Assembly (NCBI GenBank): GCA_937907455.1
Contig: CALESQ010000019.1
Location: 1 to 64,000, forward strand
Direction: 5' to 3'
Length of the DNA: 64,000 nt
Source: an uncultured Caldilineales bacterium
Lineage (GTDB): Bacteria > Chloroflexota > Anaerolineae > JAAEKA01
This document shows positions 15,709 to 24,645 of the stretch, one piece after another. A model generated the notes under the pieces. It did not search any database. It had not been told where the DNA came from and was given only the letters and a program-made list of their open reading frames with translations. Within the stretch, counting starts at the first letter, position 1. Every line of letters starts with the position of its first letter. Made by a program: the position numbers and the translations under genes.

Positions 15709-16287
15709 ATGTCTGACTCTCATCCCTGGTCATGGATTACAGCACGCGCCCAATTGTGGGTATTTGTGTCGGCTCTGGGGCTGACGTTGCTGCTGATGGC
15801 CGCGTTGCAATGGCTTGATGCCCCGCTGAAGACTGCGGCAGCACCGGCAGGTATTGTTTCCTTTGAACTGGCAGGAACGCTGCCTGCTGCTGAAACAATC
15901 TTGCAAAGCTGGGATGCGCATGCACGCTTGTACGCCGGTGTCAGCCTGGGCCTGGACTATTTGTTTATGCCCCTGTATGCTACGGCCATCGGCCTGGGCT
16001 GTGTGTTGGCAGCACGCGGCTTGCATCTGGCTTCCGGGGCATACAAGCTAGGCCGATTGCTGGCGTGGGGAATGCTGTTGGCTGCTTTGGCCGATGCGCT
16101 GGAGAATCTGGCGCTGCTGCGCCTGCTGCTGGCGGCAGAGGCGATGGGGCCCTGGCCAGCGGTGGCGCGCCTGGCCGCGCTGCTGAAATTTGCTTTGCTG
16201 GCTGTTGGCCTGTTGGGTGCGGTGGCGCTGTGGGCGTGGCGGCATCGCCGCGCCGCGATGAGTGCGACCACGCCCTGGTTGTGGTAG
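15709..16287 (+). CDS. Four-helix integral membrane protein, unknown function
   Basis: A 192-residue hydrophobic protein with about four or five predicted membrane segments (near residues 17-36, 82-103, 115-137 and 150-178), a short extracytoplasmic stretch between the first two, and a basic C-terminus. The ATG follows GGAGG by 6 bases; the longer frame lacks a ribosome site. It precedes a DegV gene but is separated from it by that gene's own promoter. I do not recognise the family. Confidence 0.75.
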   Translation: MSDSHPWSWITARAQLWVFVSALGLTLLLMAALQWLDAPLKTAAAPAGIVSFELAGTLPAAETILQSWDAHARLYAGVSLGLDYLFMPLYATAIGLGCVLAARGLHLASGAYKLGRLLAWGMLLAALADALENLALLRLLLAAEAMGPWPAVARLAALLKFALLAVGLLGAVALWAWRHRRAAMSATTPWLW

Positions 16288-16321
16288 AGCAGGCAGTTTC
16301 CTGCTTGCAGCGCAAAGTGTG

Positions 16322-16327
16322 TATAAT
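16322..16327 (+). promoter_or_regulatory. -10 box upstream of the degV-family gene
   Basis: TATAAT preceded by GTG lies 58 bases before the GTG start at 16386. No convincing -35 hexamer is present at the usual distance. Confidence 0.4.
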
Positions 16328-16385
16328 GACACAAAGTCAGTACGGGCTGTTCGCGGCCTGTCATCCTGTAGCCAAAGGAACTGCT

Positions 16386-17255
16386 GTGAAAATCATTACC
16401 GATTGTGCGGCCGACATACCCTCGGCCGAGTTACAAAGCCTGGGAATCATCGAGGCCCCGCTGTACATTCAATTCCCTGATGGCGAGGTCAACTCGGCGG
16501 CGCTGAGTGCCGATGCTTTTTATGACCGGCTGCGTGCCATGCGACCGGATATCCCTACCACGGCGCAGCCCTCCAGCGGCCAATTTGCCCAAATCTATCA
16601 ACAGGTTGCGGCCGAGGCAGAGCACATTCTGTCAGTGCATATTTCATCCGGCCTGAGCGGAACCGGCCAGTCAGCCCATTTAGGTGCAGAGCAAGCTGGC
16701 CTGGCCGGGCGGGTGACGGTGTGGGACACCATGACCTTGTCTGGCGCGGAACGGTTCCAGGTGCTGGCCGCGGCTGAAGCCGCGCGGCGTGGCTGGTCGC
16801 TGTCCGCCATCACTCAGCGCCTGACAGAACTGCGCGAAAAGTCTGAGATTGTGTTTACCCTGGAAACGCTGGAGTACCTGGCGCGCGGCGGGCGCATTGG
16901 CCGCGTGCAGGCACTTGCTGGTTCGCTGCTCAAGCTAAAGCCCATCATCAGCGTGGAACACAGTGACGGTAAATACAGCACGGTGGGCAAAAGCCGCCAG
17001 ATCAGCCAGGCGCTGGACACCATCACCGTCCACTTGCAAAAGCTGTATGGCAACACCAGCTTGTGGGCCACCGTGTTGCACGGCCAGTTCGCCGATCAGG
17101 CCGATGCCTTAACCAATCTTCTGATTGGTCGCCTCAACATTGCCCGGCTGGAAACCTTGCGCGTATCGCCGGTGCTGGGCGTACACACTGGCCCGGGTGT
17201 GGTGGGCGTCGCGGTGGTTCCTATGAACTTGATGGAAGATCTTTTCCCCGTTTAG
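16386..17255 (+). CDS. DegV-family fatty-acid-binding protein
   Basis: A 289-residue DegV/FakB-type protein that binds a fatty acid and presents it to a fatty acid kinase (FakA) in characterised Gram-positive systems. It starts (V/M)KIITDCAADIPS, the conserved first strand, followed by PDIPTTAQPSSGQF, HISSGLSGT, WDTMTLSGAERF, the TLEYLARGGRIG signature, KPIISVEHSDG and a C-terminal HTGPGVVGVAV. GTG at 16386 is preceded by AAAGGA with 6-base spacing; the longer ATG frame runs back through the upstream gene in another frame and is rejected. No FakA gene is in the window. Confidence 0.92.
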   Translation: MKIITDCAADIPSAELQSLGIIEAPLYIQFPDGEVNSAALSADAFYDRLRAMRPDIPTTAQPSSGQFAQIYQQVAAEAEHILSVHISSGLSGTGQSAHLGAEQAGLAGRVTVWDTMTLSGAERFQVLAAAEAARRGWSLSAITQRLTELREKSEIVFTLETLEYLARGGRIGRVQALAGSLLKLKPIISVEHSDGKYSTVGKSRQISQALDTITVHLQKLYGNTSLWATVLHGQFADQADALTNLLIGRLNIARLETLRVSPVLGVHTGPGVVGVAVVPMNLMEDLFPV

Positions 17256-17285
17256 CTCGTTGCTTTTTGTGAAAGGAAAAACGCC

Positions 17286-18035
17286 ATGTACAAACTTGTT
17301 TTGATCCGTCACGGCGAAAGCGTGTGGAACCAGGAAAATCGCTTCACCGGCTGGACCGATGTTGATCTGTCTGAGCGCGGGCTGAAGGAAGCACACAAGG
17401 GCGGCCAGCTTCTGCGCGAGGCTGGCTTCACCTTTGATGTGGCCTATACCTCAGTGCTGAAGCGCGCCATCCGCACCCTGTGGATTGTACTGGATGAAAT
17501 GGACCTGATGTGGATCCCCGTGCATCGTTCCTGGCGCTTGAATGAACGTCACTATGGCGCGTTGCAGGGGTTGAACAAGGCCGAAACCGCACAGCAATTC
17601 GGGGAAGAGCAGGTGTTGATCTGGCGACGCGCTTATGCCACGCCGCCGCCGGAGCTGGCAGCCGACGATGTGCGCTTCCCCGGCCATGATCGCCGTTATG
17701 CCGAGCTGAGCGACGAAGAGTTGCCGCTCACCGAGTCGCTGAAAGATACCGTGGCGCGCATGGTTCCCTACTGGCTGAACACTCTGGCCCCGGCGGTGCG
17801 TTCTGGCAAGCGGGTGGTGGTTGCAGCGCACGGCAACAGCCTGCGCGCTCTGGTGAAGCACCTGGACGGCATCAGCGACGATGAAATTGTCGGTCTCAAC
17901 ATCCCCACCGGAACCCCGCTGGTGTACGAGCTGGACGAAACCCTTAAGCCGATCACGCATTACTATTTGGGTGATCCTGAAGAGATTGCCCGCGCCGCCG
18001 CGGCTGTGGCTGCACAGGGCAAGGCCCAAAAGTAA
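17286..18035 (+). CDS. gpmA: 2,3-bisphosphoglycerate-dependent phosphoglycerate mutase
   Basis: A 249-residue enzyme that interconverts 3- and 2-phosphoglycerate in glycolysis. The phosphohistidine motif LIRHGES contains His9. FTGWTDVDLSE, RRAYATPPPEL and the second active-site segment VVAAHGNSLRALVKHL follow. The length agrees with the cofactor-dependent dPGM family. AAAGGA lies before the ATG. It ends 25 bases before a strong terminator. Confidence 0.98.
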   Translation: MYKLVLIRHGESVWNQENRFTGWTDVDLSERGLKEAHKGGQLLREAGFTFDVAYTSVLKRAIRTLWIVLDEMDLMWIPVHRSWRLNERHYGALQGLNKAETAQQFGEEQVLIWRRAYATPPPELAADDVRFPGHDRRYAELSDEELPLTESLKDTVARMVPYWLNTLAPAVRSGKRVVVAAHGNSLRALVKHLDGISDDEIVGLNIPTGTPLVYELDETLKPITHYYLGDPEEIARAAAAVAAQGKAQK

Positions 18036-18060
18036 GAAGACAGCAGTAAAAGGTAAAAAG

Positions 18061-18098
18061 AAAGGAGCAAGGAGAACGTTCTCCTTGCTCCTTTTTTG
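18061..18098. terminator. Palindromic intrinsic terminator after gpmA
   Basis: The arms AAAGGAGCAAGGAGAAC and GTTCTCCTTGCTCCTTT form a perfect 34-base palindrome, followed by a T-run. It stands between gpmA and the converging SPFH gene. The A-rich left flank could let it serve both strands. Confidence 0.9.
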
Positions 18099-18214
18099 TT
18101 ATTGCTGGCACTTACGCGGTTGATAGTAAAGTGGTTGTTTCGATGCCGTCGGCGCGAAGGGGCGGGAAATCCCGTCCATCTTTACGGGTCACAGGCCACT
18201 GTCGCCCGTGGGAA

Positions 18215-19267
18215 TCAACCGCCCATTTCCTTCAAGCGTTCTTCCCATTTAGCGTATAGCCGGTTGTAAACGCTTTCGCTTAATTCGCCGTTCGCCAGGC
18301 GCATGTCCAGGTTATCCAGCAGCGTGCGTACTTCGGCGGGGGTTTGAGGATTGGCCGTGCCTGCTGCCGGCGCGGCACTGTCTGCGGTCTTGCCTTGCGT
18401 GGCTTGCTGCATGGCCTGTGCCATCAGCCCGGCCATGCCTGCGCCCATGCCAATGCCTGCGCCCAGGCCCATGCCGGTTTCGGCCGCGCCGCCGCCACTG
18501 CCGCCCTGCGCCGCACCCTGGCCTACGCCGCCAATCGCCATGCCGGTTTGATATTCGATAAAGGAACCGGCTCCCACGGCGCCCATCGCTGCGCGCTTGT
18601 CAATGGCAGCCTGCGTTTCTTCGGTGGGGCTGATCGCTTCGATAAAAAATTGTTTGATGGCAATACCCAGCAGGGCGAAGTCATCCGTCACCTTCACGCG
18701 CACCGCCGCACTCAGTTCATCGAACATCGAGGGGAGGTCGAACAGGCCCTTTTTGCTCTCGCCCAGCACATCGGTCATTTTGGAAACCACGATGCCGCGC
18801 AGATAATTCTGGATCTGGCTGGTCTGGTACAGGCCCATGGTGCCGACAATCTTGGTGACGAACAACTGCGGATCGGCAATAGCCATGGAATAGGCGCCAA
18901 ACGCGCGCAGCCGGGCCAGTCCCAGATCAGGATCACGTAGGGCAATCGGTTCCGAGGTGCCCCACTTCATATCCAGAAAGTCACGGCGGTTGACGAAGTA
19001 CACCTCGGCGGTGAAGATGTCTTTGCCGCCTGTCACCAGATGCAGCAGGTTGGTCAGAATCGGCAGGTTGGCGGTGGTGATGGTATGGCGGCCAGCATCG
19101 AAGCTGTCCAGCGCCTTGCCGTCGCGGAAGAACACCGCAGTTTGGTTTTCGCGCACAATCACCTGCGAGCCGAATTTGAAGTTGCCTGAGCCGCTTTCCG
19201 GCTTGCGCACTACCATTTCATTTGCTCCCTGGTCGGGAGCTTCAATCACATTGATAATCGTTGGCAT
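18215..19267 (-). CDS. SPFH-domain protein with C-terminal SHOCT motif
   Basis: A 350-residue protein of the YdjI/virion-core-like SPFH group. The N-terminal half begins VIEAPDQGANEMVVRKP and includes SQVIVRENQTAVFFRDGKALD and the conserved FFIEAISPTEETQ. A Gly/Ala/Met-rich linker (about 215-290) follows. The last 35 residues (LLDNLDMRLANGELSESVYN) form a SHOCT-type helical hairpin. No membrane segment is evident. It is the last gene of a four-gene minus-strand cassette and its ATG follows AAGGAGAC. SPFH proteins scaffold membrane microdomains; the specific role here is inferred only. Confidence 0.88.
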   Translation of the reverse strand: MPTIINVIEAPDQGANEMVVRKPESGSGNFKFGSQVIVRENQTAVFFRDGKALDSFDAGRHTITTANLPILTNLLHLVTGGKDIFTAEVYFVNRRDFLDMKWGTSEPIALRDPDLGLARLRAFGAYSMAIADPQLFVTKIVGTMGLYQTSQIQNYLRGIVVSKMTDVLGESKKGLFDLPSMFDELSAAVRVKVTDDFALLGIAIKQFFIEAISPTEETQAAIDKRAAMGAVGAGSFIEYQTGMAIGGVGQGAAQGGSGGGAAETGMGLGAGIGMGAGMAGLMAQAMQQATQGKTADSAAPAAGTANPQTPAEVRTLLDNLDMRLANGELSESVYNRLYAKWEERLKEMGG

Positions 19268-19299
19268 GGGTATGTCTCCTTGTGCCGGTTGGCGGCACG

Positions 19300-19854
19300 T
19301 TATTCCTCGGACGGCACGAGGTCGGTTGGCACCGTTTGCAGGATCACTTCACTGCGATGGCCGAACTCGGTGTTGAGGGTGGCAAGGGCAGTGTTCAAGC
19401 CACGGATTGCCTCCATCCAGTCGCTATCAGGGTGACCCGCCAGCGATTGCATGGCATTCAGGATGGTTTCGATGCTTTCCACATCCTTGAACATGGCTTC
19501 ATCGAACTTGGCAAGCTGCTCCAGCTCGGCTTCTTTCACGCGGGCATCATCGAACAGCGGGGCATAGCCGTAGCTCGCCGTGCGGATGCGGTCAATCAGG
19601 GTTTGCAGCCGGGTTGCGGCCCGCTCCATATCATCCAGCAAACCCAGTTGGCCGCTGTTGATCACGTCCATTTGCAGATTGCTGAGGCGGATTTTCTGGT
19701 CGTCCAGCTTGCGTGCTACCAGCAGGCGCACGGTCTTGTCGGCTTCGCGGCGCTGTTCCTTTTCTTTGTAGCCTTTCACACCAGGCAGTCCGGCGAAAAA
19801 GCCTTCCACGCCGCCCATTTGTTGTTTGGCTTTACCAATCAGGCTGTCTAACAT
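19300..19854 (-). CDS. Coiled-coil cytoplasmic protein of the SPFH cassette
   Basis: A 184-residue, mostly helical, charged protein without membrane segments, starting MLDSLIGKAKQQMGG. Long helices (about 30-110) are compatible with coiled coil and loosely recall PspA/bactofilin-associated helpers, but I recognise no family. The ribosome site AAGGAGAC is the same as that of the next gene. It sits between the zinc-ribbon protein and the SPFH protein, 32 bases from the latter. Confidence 0.8.
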   Translation of the reverse strand: MLDSLIGKAKQQMGGVEGFFAGLPGVKGYKEKEQRREADKTVRLLVARKLDDQKIRLSNLQMDVINSGQLGLLDDMERAATRLQTLIDRIRTASYGYAPLFDDARVKEAELEQLAKFDEAMFKDVESIETILNAMQSLAGHPDSDWMEAIRGLNTALATLNTEFGHRSEVILQTVPTDLVPSEE

Positions 19855-19917
19855 GGTTTGTCTCCTTGCAAAACTCTGTCACATGCAGGCAATCCAGCCG
19901 CTGCCCGCGGGCGGCGG

Positions 19918-20451
19918 TTAATTTGCCAGAAATATCTCTGTACCGCAATAGGGGCATGCTACCACGCCCTTGCCGCCGAATTCCATTTGCCCACCACAGT
20001 TGGGGCATTTTTTGGTTTCGCGCAGCGCTCCGGCCTGTCGTGAGTATAAAACGCCGTCGTTCCAGTTTACATAACCACTGAATAGACCTTTACCCACAAG
20101 ATCGTAGATCCAGGCTTTGACCTGCTCGGTAGTAGCACCCAAGTCCAGCACCAGATCAGAAATGGTGGCCTGGCCGCGGGTCAGCACAATGTTCAGCAGT
20201 TTGCGCTGTTTGTCTACTTCGGCAAACTGTTTGTTTTCCTGTTGACCGCGCACCAGCATGTAGATGCCTGCACCCAGCGCGGGGACCACTGCCACAAAGA
20301 AAACCAGAGCCAGCCCCAGCGCAGCGCCGCCCAACGTCATGGTGCTGTTGGCGCTGGCCATCTCACTAAAGGCCCAGGCTGCGGTGACGAGCAACGCCGC
20401 CAGGCCAAAAACCACCAGCAGAATACCGACTAAACGACCCGTACCACGCAT
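19918..20451 (-). CDS. Membrane protein with winged-helix-like and zinc-ribbon domains
   Basis: A 177-residue protein. Two N-terminal membrane helices (about 8-30 and 43-66) are followed by a helical, winged-helix-like segment (about 82-130, ending GLFSGYVNWNDGVLYS). A C-terminal zinc ribbon CPNCGGQ ... CPYCGTEIF (about 149-173) closes it. The winged-helix-like part resembles PCI/DUF domains found beside SPFH proteins. GAAAGGAG precedes the ATG. It is probably co-transcribed with the DUF2207 gene 67 bases upstream. Confidence 0.82.
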   Translation of the reverse strand: MRGTGRLVGILLVVFGLAALLVTAAWAFSEMASANSTMTLGGAALGLALVFFVAVVPALGAGIYMLVRGQQENKQFAEVDKQRKLLNIVLTRGQATISDLVLDLGATTEQVKAWIYDLVGKGLFSGYVNWNDGVLYSRQAGALRETKKCPNCGGQMEFGGKGVVACPYCGTEIFLAN

Positions 20452-20518
20452 CGCATACTCCTTTCAAAGATCAGGCTTGGCCCTGCATGGCTGCAAGGGC
20501 ACGCTGCCTGCTGTATCC

Positions 20519-22456
20519 TTATCCAAAGCTGCTGCCGCCGCCGCCACCACCGCTGAAGCCGCCGCCGCCGCTGAAGCCACCGCCGCTGAAGCCGCCGCCG
20601 CCGCTCCAACTGCCACCGCCGCGGCTCCAACTGCCGGAGCCGCTCTGCCCGGCCGGCTGGCTGGTGAGCACACTGCTGGCTGATGTGAGCATGCCGGCCA
20701 GGCCTGCGCTCATACCGGTGAGGCCCGCGCCCATGCCGCGCGACACATCGCTCATGCCGGGCAGCGAGGGTTTGTTTTCGCCGCTGCTCACCGGGCCCAT
20801 GCTTGGCCCGCTGGTCATCGGGCCGCTGCCCCACCAGCCCCAGCCGCGCGGGCGTGGCCCCATGTACGGCCCAGGATAGTACCACGGCGGTGCCGGGGTA
20901 TCCACCTGGCTGAAGCGGGCGATCCAGCTTTTTTCGATGCCGAAGGCGATGGCATAGGGCAGGTAACGGTCGAAGATCTGCTTGACCTCGTCTACCTGGG
21001 TATACTGTTCGATATTTTCCATGTAGCGTTTGAAGGCCAGCCATTTGGCGGCCTCTTCGGCCCCTTTGTCGCTTTTGCGCGGCATGTAGCGCGCCAATAC
21101 GATCATCCCCAGGGCGGGCACGGCAAAAGCAGCCGGCAGACACAAGGCCAGATCACTCCACTGAGCCAGCGCCGCCATGCCGAAGCAGCCCACCAGGCCA
21201 GCGCCGGTGAGCAGCGCAATGCCCAGAATGCCATAGGATGAGCGGACGCGCTCAGGATTGCGCGGGAAGTAAGCTTCATCCACCACACTGGTGTACAGGC
21301 CCTGCTGCAACGACTTCATCACGGTGAAGAACTTGTTGCGCAGGTCAGACAGGCGCTTGCTTTTCTCTTTGCCGAACAGTTTGGTTATCAGCAGTTGTTC
21401 ATAGCTGCGCATAGGCAGCTTGTCGTTTTCCAGATGATAGATGAAATCTTGCTTGCTGCCAATGCCGAACGCGCCGGGTTTGGTTTCTTCTTCAATGGCT
21501 AGCACGCCGCGCCGCGCCAGATCAACCAGGGTAGCGATGACATCTTTGGTGTCGGCGTGTTCGTCAATCAGCGTGCCCACCATCCCTGCCGGTAAATCGC
21601 TGGGTGGTTCGGGAATCCAGTCTGCGGGCAGTTTCACCGGCAGATCGCGGCCTTTGTGATACCACAGCAGGTACAGCCCCAGCAGTCCGCCGATCAGTGC
21701 CAGCGCCGAAAGGGCCAGCACGCCCAGGTTAGCCAGCGGCTTGATCTGGTCTGTGCGGTCCATGCTTTGCTGCCATTCGCTGGCCTGCCCAGCCACCAGG
21801 CCGTGCGGCCACTGCACGCGCACGGCAAAATCGTTGCTGCCAGCACGAATCGGCTCATCAGTCACAAAGCGCACGGCATTGATGTTGGCAAGCACGCTTG
21901 CTGTGCCGCGCGGGCCGGTAGCGTCATAGTTGTCCAGCGTAGCGCCTTCCGGCAGATGCACGGTCACCGATGCGTTTTGAATGGGGAAGTTGCTGTTGCT
22001 GGGCACAGCCTTCCACACCAGTTGATCGCCGCCGTCGTAGTAAAGCAGGCCGCCGCATACCAGGTAGCTGATGATGATGGTGCGGCTGCTGTCGCTGGAG
22101 GGCGGGAAGTTGTAGCGCACGTTGACCGTGTTATCCACCTGGTACACTTCATAGGTGTACGGCTCGCCGCTGCCAGAGATGGTATAGGCTGGCCCGTCGG
22201 CTTCGCTGACTCTGAACTCGGTCATGCTGCCGGTGTAATCGTTGGGAATGGAGCGGATGCCATAGCGAAACGTCCCCACGGTAAAGGTTAGTTCCTGGCT
22301 TTCCACCACGCGAAAACAGCCATCCTGCTGGATGGCAATGTCAACATCGTAGTTCTCCCAATACAGGCGTTTATCCTGGGCTAGTGCCGGATTCACAAAC
22401 AAGGTAGCCAACAGACAGATCAGCGTCAGAAAACTTATCCATCGTAAAACACGCAT
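20519..22456 (-). CDS. DUF2207 membrane protein with Gly/Ser-rich tail
   Basis: A 645-residue exported membrane protein. A signal peptide (about 1-26, ending NPALAQD) leads into an extracytoplasmic DUF2207 beta-rich domain (about 27-240). A membrane helix near 255-275, a cytoplasmic part with predicted winged helices, and two more helices near 400-445 follow. The tail is Gly/Met/Pro rich and ends in GGGFSGGG-type repeats closing with SSFG. GGAGG precedes the ATG; the ORF extends 22 residues upstream without support. It is the first gene of the cassette. Confidence 0.88.
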   Translation of the reverse strand: MRVLRWISFLTLICLLATLFVNPALAQDKRLYWENYDVDIAIQQDGCFRVVESQELTFTVGTFRYGIRSIPNDYTGSMTEFRVSEADGPAYTISGSGEPYTYEVYQVDNTVNVRYNFPPSSDSSRTIIISYLVCGGLLYYDGGDQLVWKAVPSNSNFPIQNASVTVHLPEGATLDNYDATGPRGTASVLANINAVRFVTDEPIRAGSNDFAVRVQWPHGLVAGQASEWQQSMDRTDQIKPLANLGVLALSALALIGGLLGLYLLWYHKGRDLPVKLPADWIPEPPSDLPAGMVGTLIDEHADTKDVIATLVDLARRGVLAIEEETKPGAFGIGSKQDFIYHLENDKLPMRSYEQLLITKLFGKEKSKRLSDLRNKFFTVMKSLQQGLYTSVVDEAYFPRNPERVRSSYGILGIALLTGAGLVGCFGMAALAQWSDLALCLPAAFAVPALGMIVLARYMPRKSDKGAEEAAKWLAFKRYMENIEQYTQVDEVKQIFDRYLPYAIAFGIEKSWIARFSQVDTPAPPWYYPGPYMGPRPRGWGWWGSGPMTSGPSMGPVSSGENKPSLPGMSDVSRGMGAGLTGMSAGLAGMLTSASSVLTSQPAGQSGSGSWSRGGGSWSGGGGFSGGGFSGGGGFSGGGGGGSSFG

Positions 22457-22677
22457 AGCAATGCCTCCAAGAGGGGAAGACAGATAGCAGTCGTAACCGC
22501 GACATGGATCATAGTAGCACAACTTGCCCTAATCTGCCAGACGCCGTATCCTTCCTCCATACGAACGGTTTGGTCATTCGTTTCACCTGTGGCATAATCG
22601 CGGCAGCCCGCGCCTTGCGGCTCATGCGCCATCCCCTGCTTTATTTCTGATTTCCAGTTTTTACTTTCGAGGCTCTT

Positions 22678-23652
22678 TTGACTTATTCCCGCCCTACACT
22701 ACGATGCAGTGTTGGCATTACTGCCTACAACGAAGAAGACAACATCGGCCCGCTGCTTGATGCCATGCTTGATCAGCATCTGCACGATGTAGAGATTGCA
22801 GAAATTATTGTGGTAGCCAGCGGCTGCACCGATAACACCGTGCCGATCATCCGCAGCTACATGGCGCGCGAGCCGCGTCTGAAGCTGATCGAGCAGCCGG
22901 AACGCCGCGGCAAAACATCGGCTATCAACCTGTTCTTGCAAGCCGCTGGTGAGTCTATTGTGGTGTTGGAGAGCGGTGATACTCTGCCCCACGAGAACGC
23001 CGTAGAGAACCTGGTGCGTGTGTTCCAGGATGCTACCATCGGCATGACCGGCGCGCACAAGATACCCGTCAACACCCCCGATCACCTGGTGGGGTTGTTT
23101 ACGCACCTGCGCTTGCGCATGGAGCATGAGCTGTGCCTGGATATTCCCCGCCTGGGCGAGATGATCGCCTTTCGTCGCGTGTTGGAGCAAATCCCTTCTG
23201 ATGTGGCGATGGACGAAGCCTTTGTCGAGGCTATCGTCATCAAACGTGGCCTGCGTGTGGTCTATTCGCCGGATGCCGTGGTGTACAACACCGGCCCCGA
23301 TACGGTGAACGATTTCGTGCGCCAGCGCCGCCGCAACCATGCCGGCCATCTCTATCTCAACCGCAAGTACGGGCATCAGGTCGCCAGCATTCAGAACAGC
23401 CGCGTAGCCAAAATTGCCCTGCGCGAGATTTGGGGGGCGTTGCGCCTGATTTACAGCTTGTTTGCCCTGGCTTTTTTGGAAGGCTGGAGCCGCGTGCTCG
23501 GCTGGTATGATTTCGCCGTGAAGCATGATCGCCATATCGTGTGGGATATGGCGATGACCCAGAAGCAAAACGTGCAGGAACTGCGCAGCGAGGACGAGGG
23601 CGACACAACGTTGCGTCCCGTGGCGCTATCGCGGGGAGCCAACAGTCAGTAA
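22678..23652 (+). CDS. Family 2 glycosyltransferase
   Basis: A 324-residue GT-A fold glycosyltransferase, probably membrane-associated. The opening CSVGITAYNEEDNIG, VVASGCTDNT, EQPERRGKTSAIN and the acceptor loop FVRQRRRNHAGHLYLNRKYG are typical of GT2. The usual DxD appears as ESGD (about 98-101). A C-terminal hydrophobic stretch (about 255-275) is a possible membrane anchor. The TTG start at 22678 follows CGAGG and is the only suitable start before the first strand. A flippase-like gene follows closely. Confidence 0.85.
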   Translation: MTYSRPTLRCSVGITAYNEEDNIGPLLDAMLDQHLHDVEIAEIIVVASGCTDNTVPIIRSYMAREPRLKLIEQPERRGKTSAINLFLQAAGESIVVLESGDTLPHENAVENLVRVFQDATIGMTGAHKIPVNTPDHLVGLFTHLRLRMEHELCLDIPRLGEMIAFRRVLEQIPSDVAMDEAFVEAIVIKRGLRVVYSPDAVVYNTGPDTVNDFVRQRRRNHAGHLYLNRKYGHQVASIQNSRVAKIALREIWGALRLIYSLFALAFLEGWSRVLGWYDFAVKHDRHIVWDMAMTQKQNVQELRSEDEGDTTLRPVALSRGANSQ

Positions 23653-23675
23653 CCTGTGTCCTGGAAATATTCTCT

Positions 23676-24644
23676 TTGAACCAACGTCGCCTGCTTAACC
23701 TGGCAAAAATAGCAATTACAGTTGGGCTGCTTGCTTATATCTTCACCAAAGTTGATCTGGCACAGGTGAAAGCCTATCTGGTCGCTGCCGATTATCGTCT
23801 GGTAGCGCTGGCTCTGGCCTTTTACCTGCTGGCTATTGTGGTGAACGGCCTAAAGTGGCAAACCCTGCTGCGCGCCCTGCAGGTGCGCGTGCCCTTTAGT
23901 TCTATGTTGCAGTTCATGTTTGTTGGCTTTTTCTTCAACAATGTCCTGCCTGCCAACATTGGCGGTGATGTGATGCGCGGCTATGGCTTGGCACGTACCA
24001 CCGATCGCACCGCCGAAGCCGCGGTGTCGGTGGTGGTGGATCGTTTGGTAGGGTTATTGGCTTACATGAGCACCGCAGTGGTCACGGCAATTGTGGTGGT
24101 GCGCACCATGCGCCATACCGAGCTGCAATGGCTGTTTAATGTGGCGGTGCTGGCCGCGGTGCTGATCGCGCTGGCTCTGGCCGTGCTTTTCAGTCGGCGA
24201 TTGCGCCTGCTGGTGAGCAAGCTGTTCCAGCGCGGGCCACTACAGCGGCTCCAGCCTCTCTATGCCAGTATTTCAGACGCTTTGGATGCCTATCGCTTCC
24301 ACTACCGCGCCTTGTTGGTCGCCTTTCTTTGGGGCCTGGTTGGGTTGATGGCTGCCAACATCGTCAATTGGCTGCTTTTTCAGGCCGCAGGTGGCGGTGT
24401 ACCCTTTGTGGATGTGATGCTTTTTAACCCGCTGATCGCTCTGGCCTTGCTGGTGCCTGTCAGCGTGGGTGGACATGGCGTGATCCAAAATGTCTACCCT
24501 GAGCTGTACGGCTTGCTGGGCGTGCCCGAAGCGCAGGCCACGGCCGTGAGCGTGCTGATGTCGTTGATCATCATTGTGGGCAGTTTGCCCGGTGGCTGGC
24601 TGTGGCTGCGTGGTCAGCGCGCCACCGCCAACCGCAAGGAGTAG
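23676..24644 (+). CDS. Lysylphosphatidylglycerol synthase-type flippase-like membrane protein (UPF0104)
   Basis: A 322-residue polytopic membrane protein of the YbhN/AglD-like group with about eight helices. Family motifs are LKWQTLLRALQV, FFFNNVLPANIGGDVMRGYGLAR and VVVDRLVGLLAYM. The C-terminal segment is PVSVGGHGVIQNVYP. Members often lie beside glycosyltransferases and are thought to move lipid-linked intermediates. I prefer TTG at 23676; the ATG-based frame would overlap the previous gene by over 100 bases. Confidence 0.85.
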   Translation: MNQRRLLNLAKIAITVGLLAYIFTKVDLAQVKAYLVAADYRLVALALAFYLLAIVVNGLKWQTLLRALQVRVPFSSMLQFMFVGFFFNNVLPANIGGDVMRGYGLARTTDRTAEAAVSVVVDRLVGLLAYMSTAVVTAIVVVRTMRHTELQWLFNVAVLAAVLIALALAVLFSRRLRLLVSKLFQRGPLQRLQPLYASISDALDAYRFHYRALLVAFLWGLVGLMAANIVNWLLFQAAGGGVPFVDVMLFNPLIALALLVPVSVGGHGVIQNVYPELYGLLGVPEAQATAVSVLMSLIIIVGSLPGGWLWLRGQRATANRKE

Positions 24645-24645
24645 C

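Noticed and set aside
16065..16385. N-terminal extension of the DegV protein
   Set aside because: The frame overlaps the upstream membrane gene and crosses its stop region; the GTG at 16386 has AAAGGA and begins the conserved first strand.
20487..20879. Pro-rich open frame on the plus strand
   Set aside because: It is the antisense of the Gly-rich tail codons of the DUF2207 gene.
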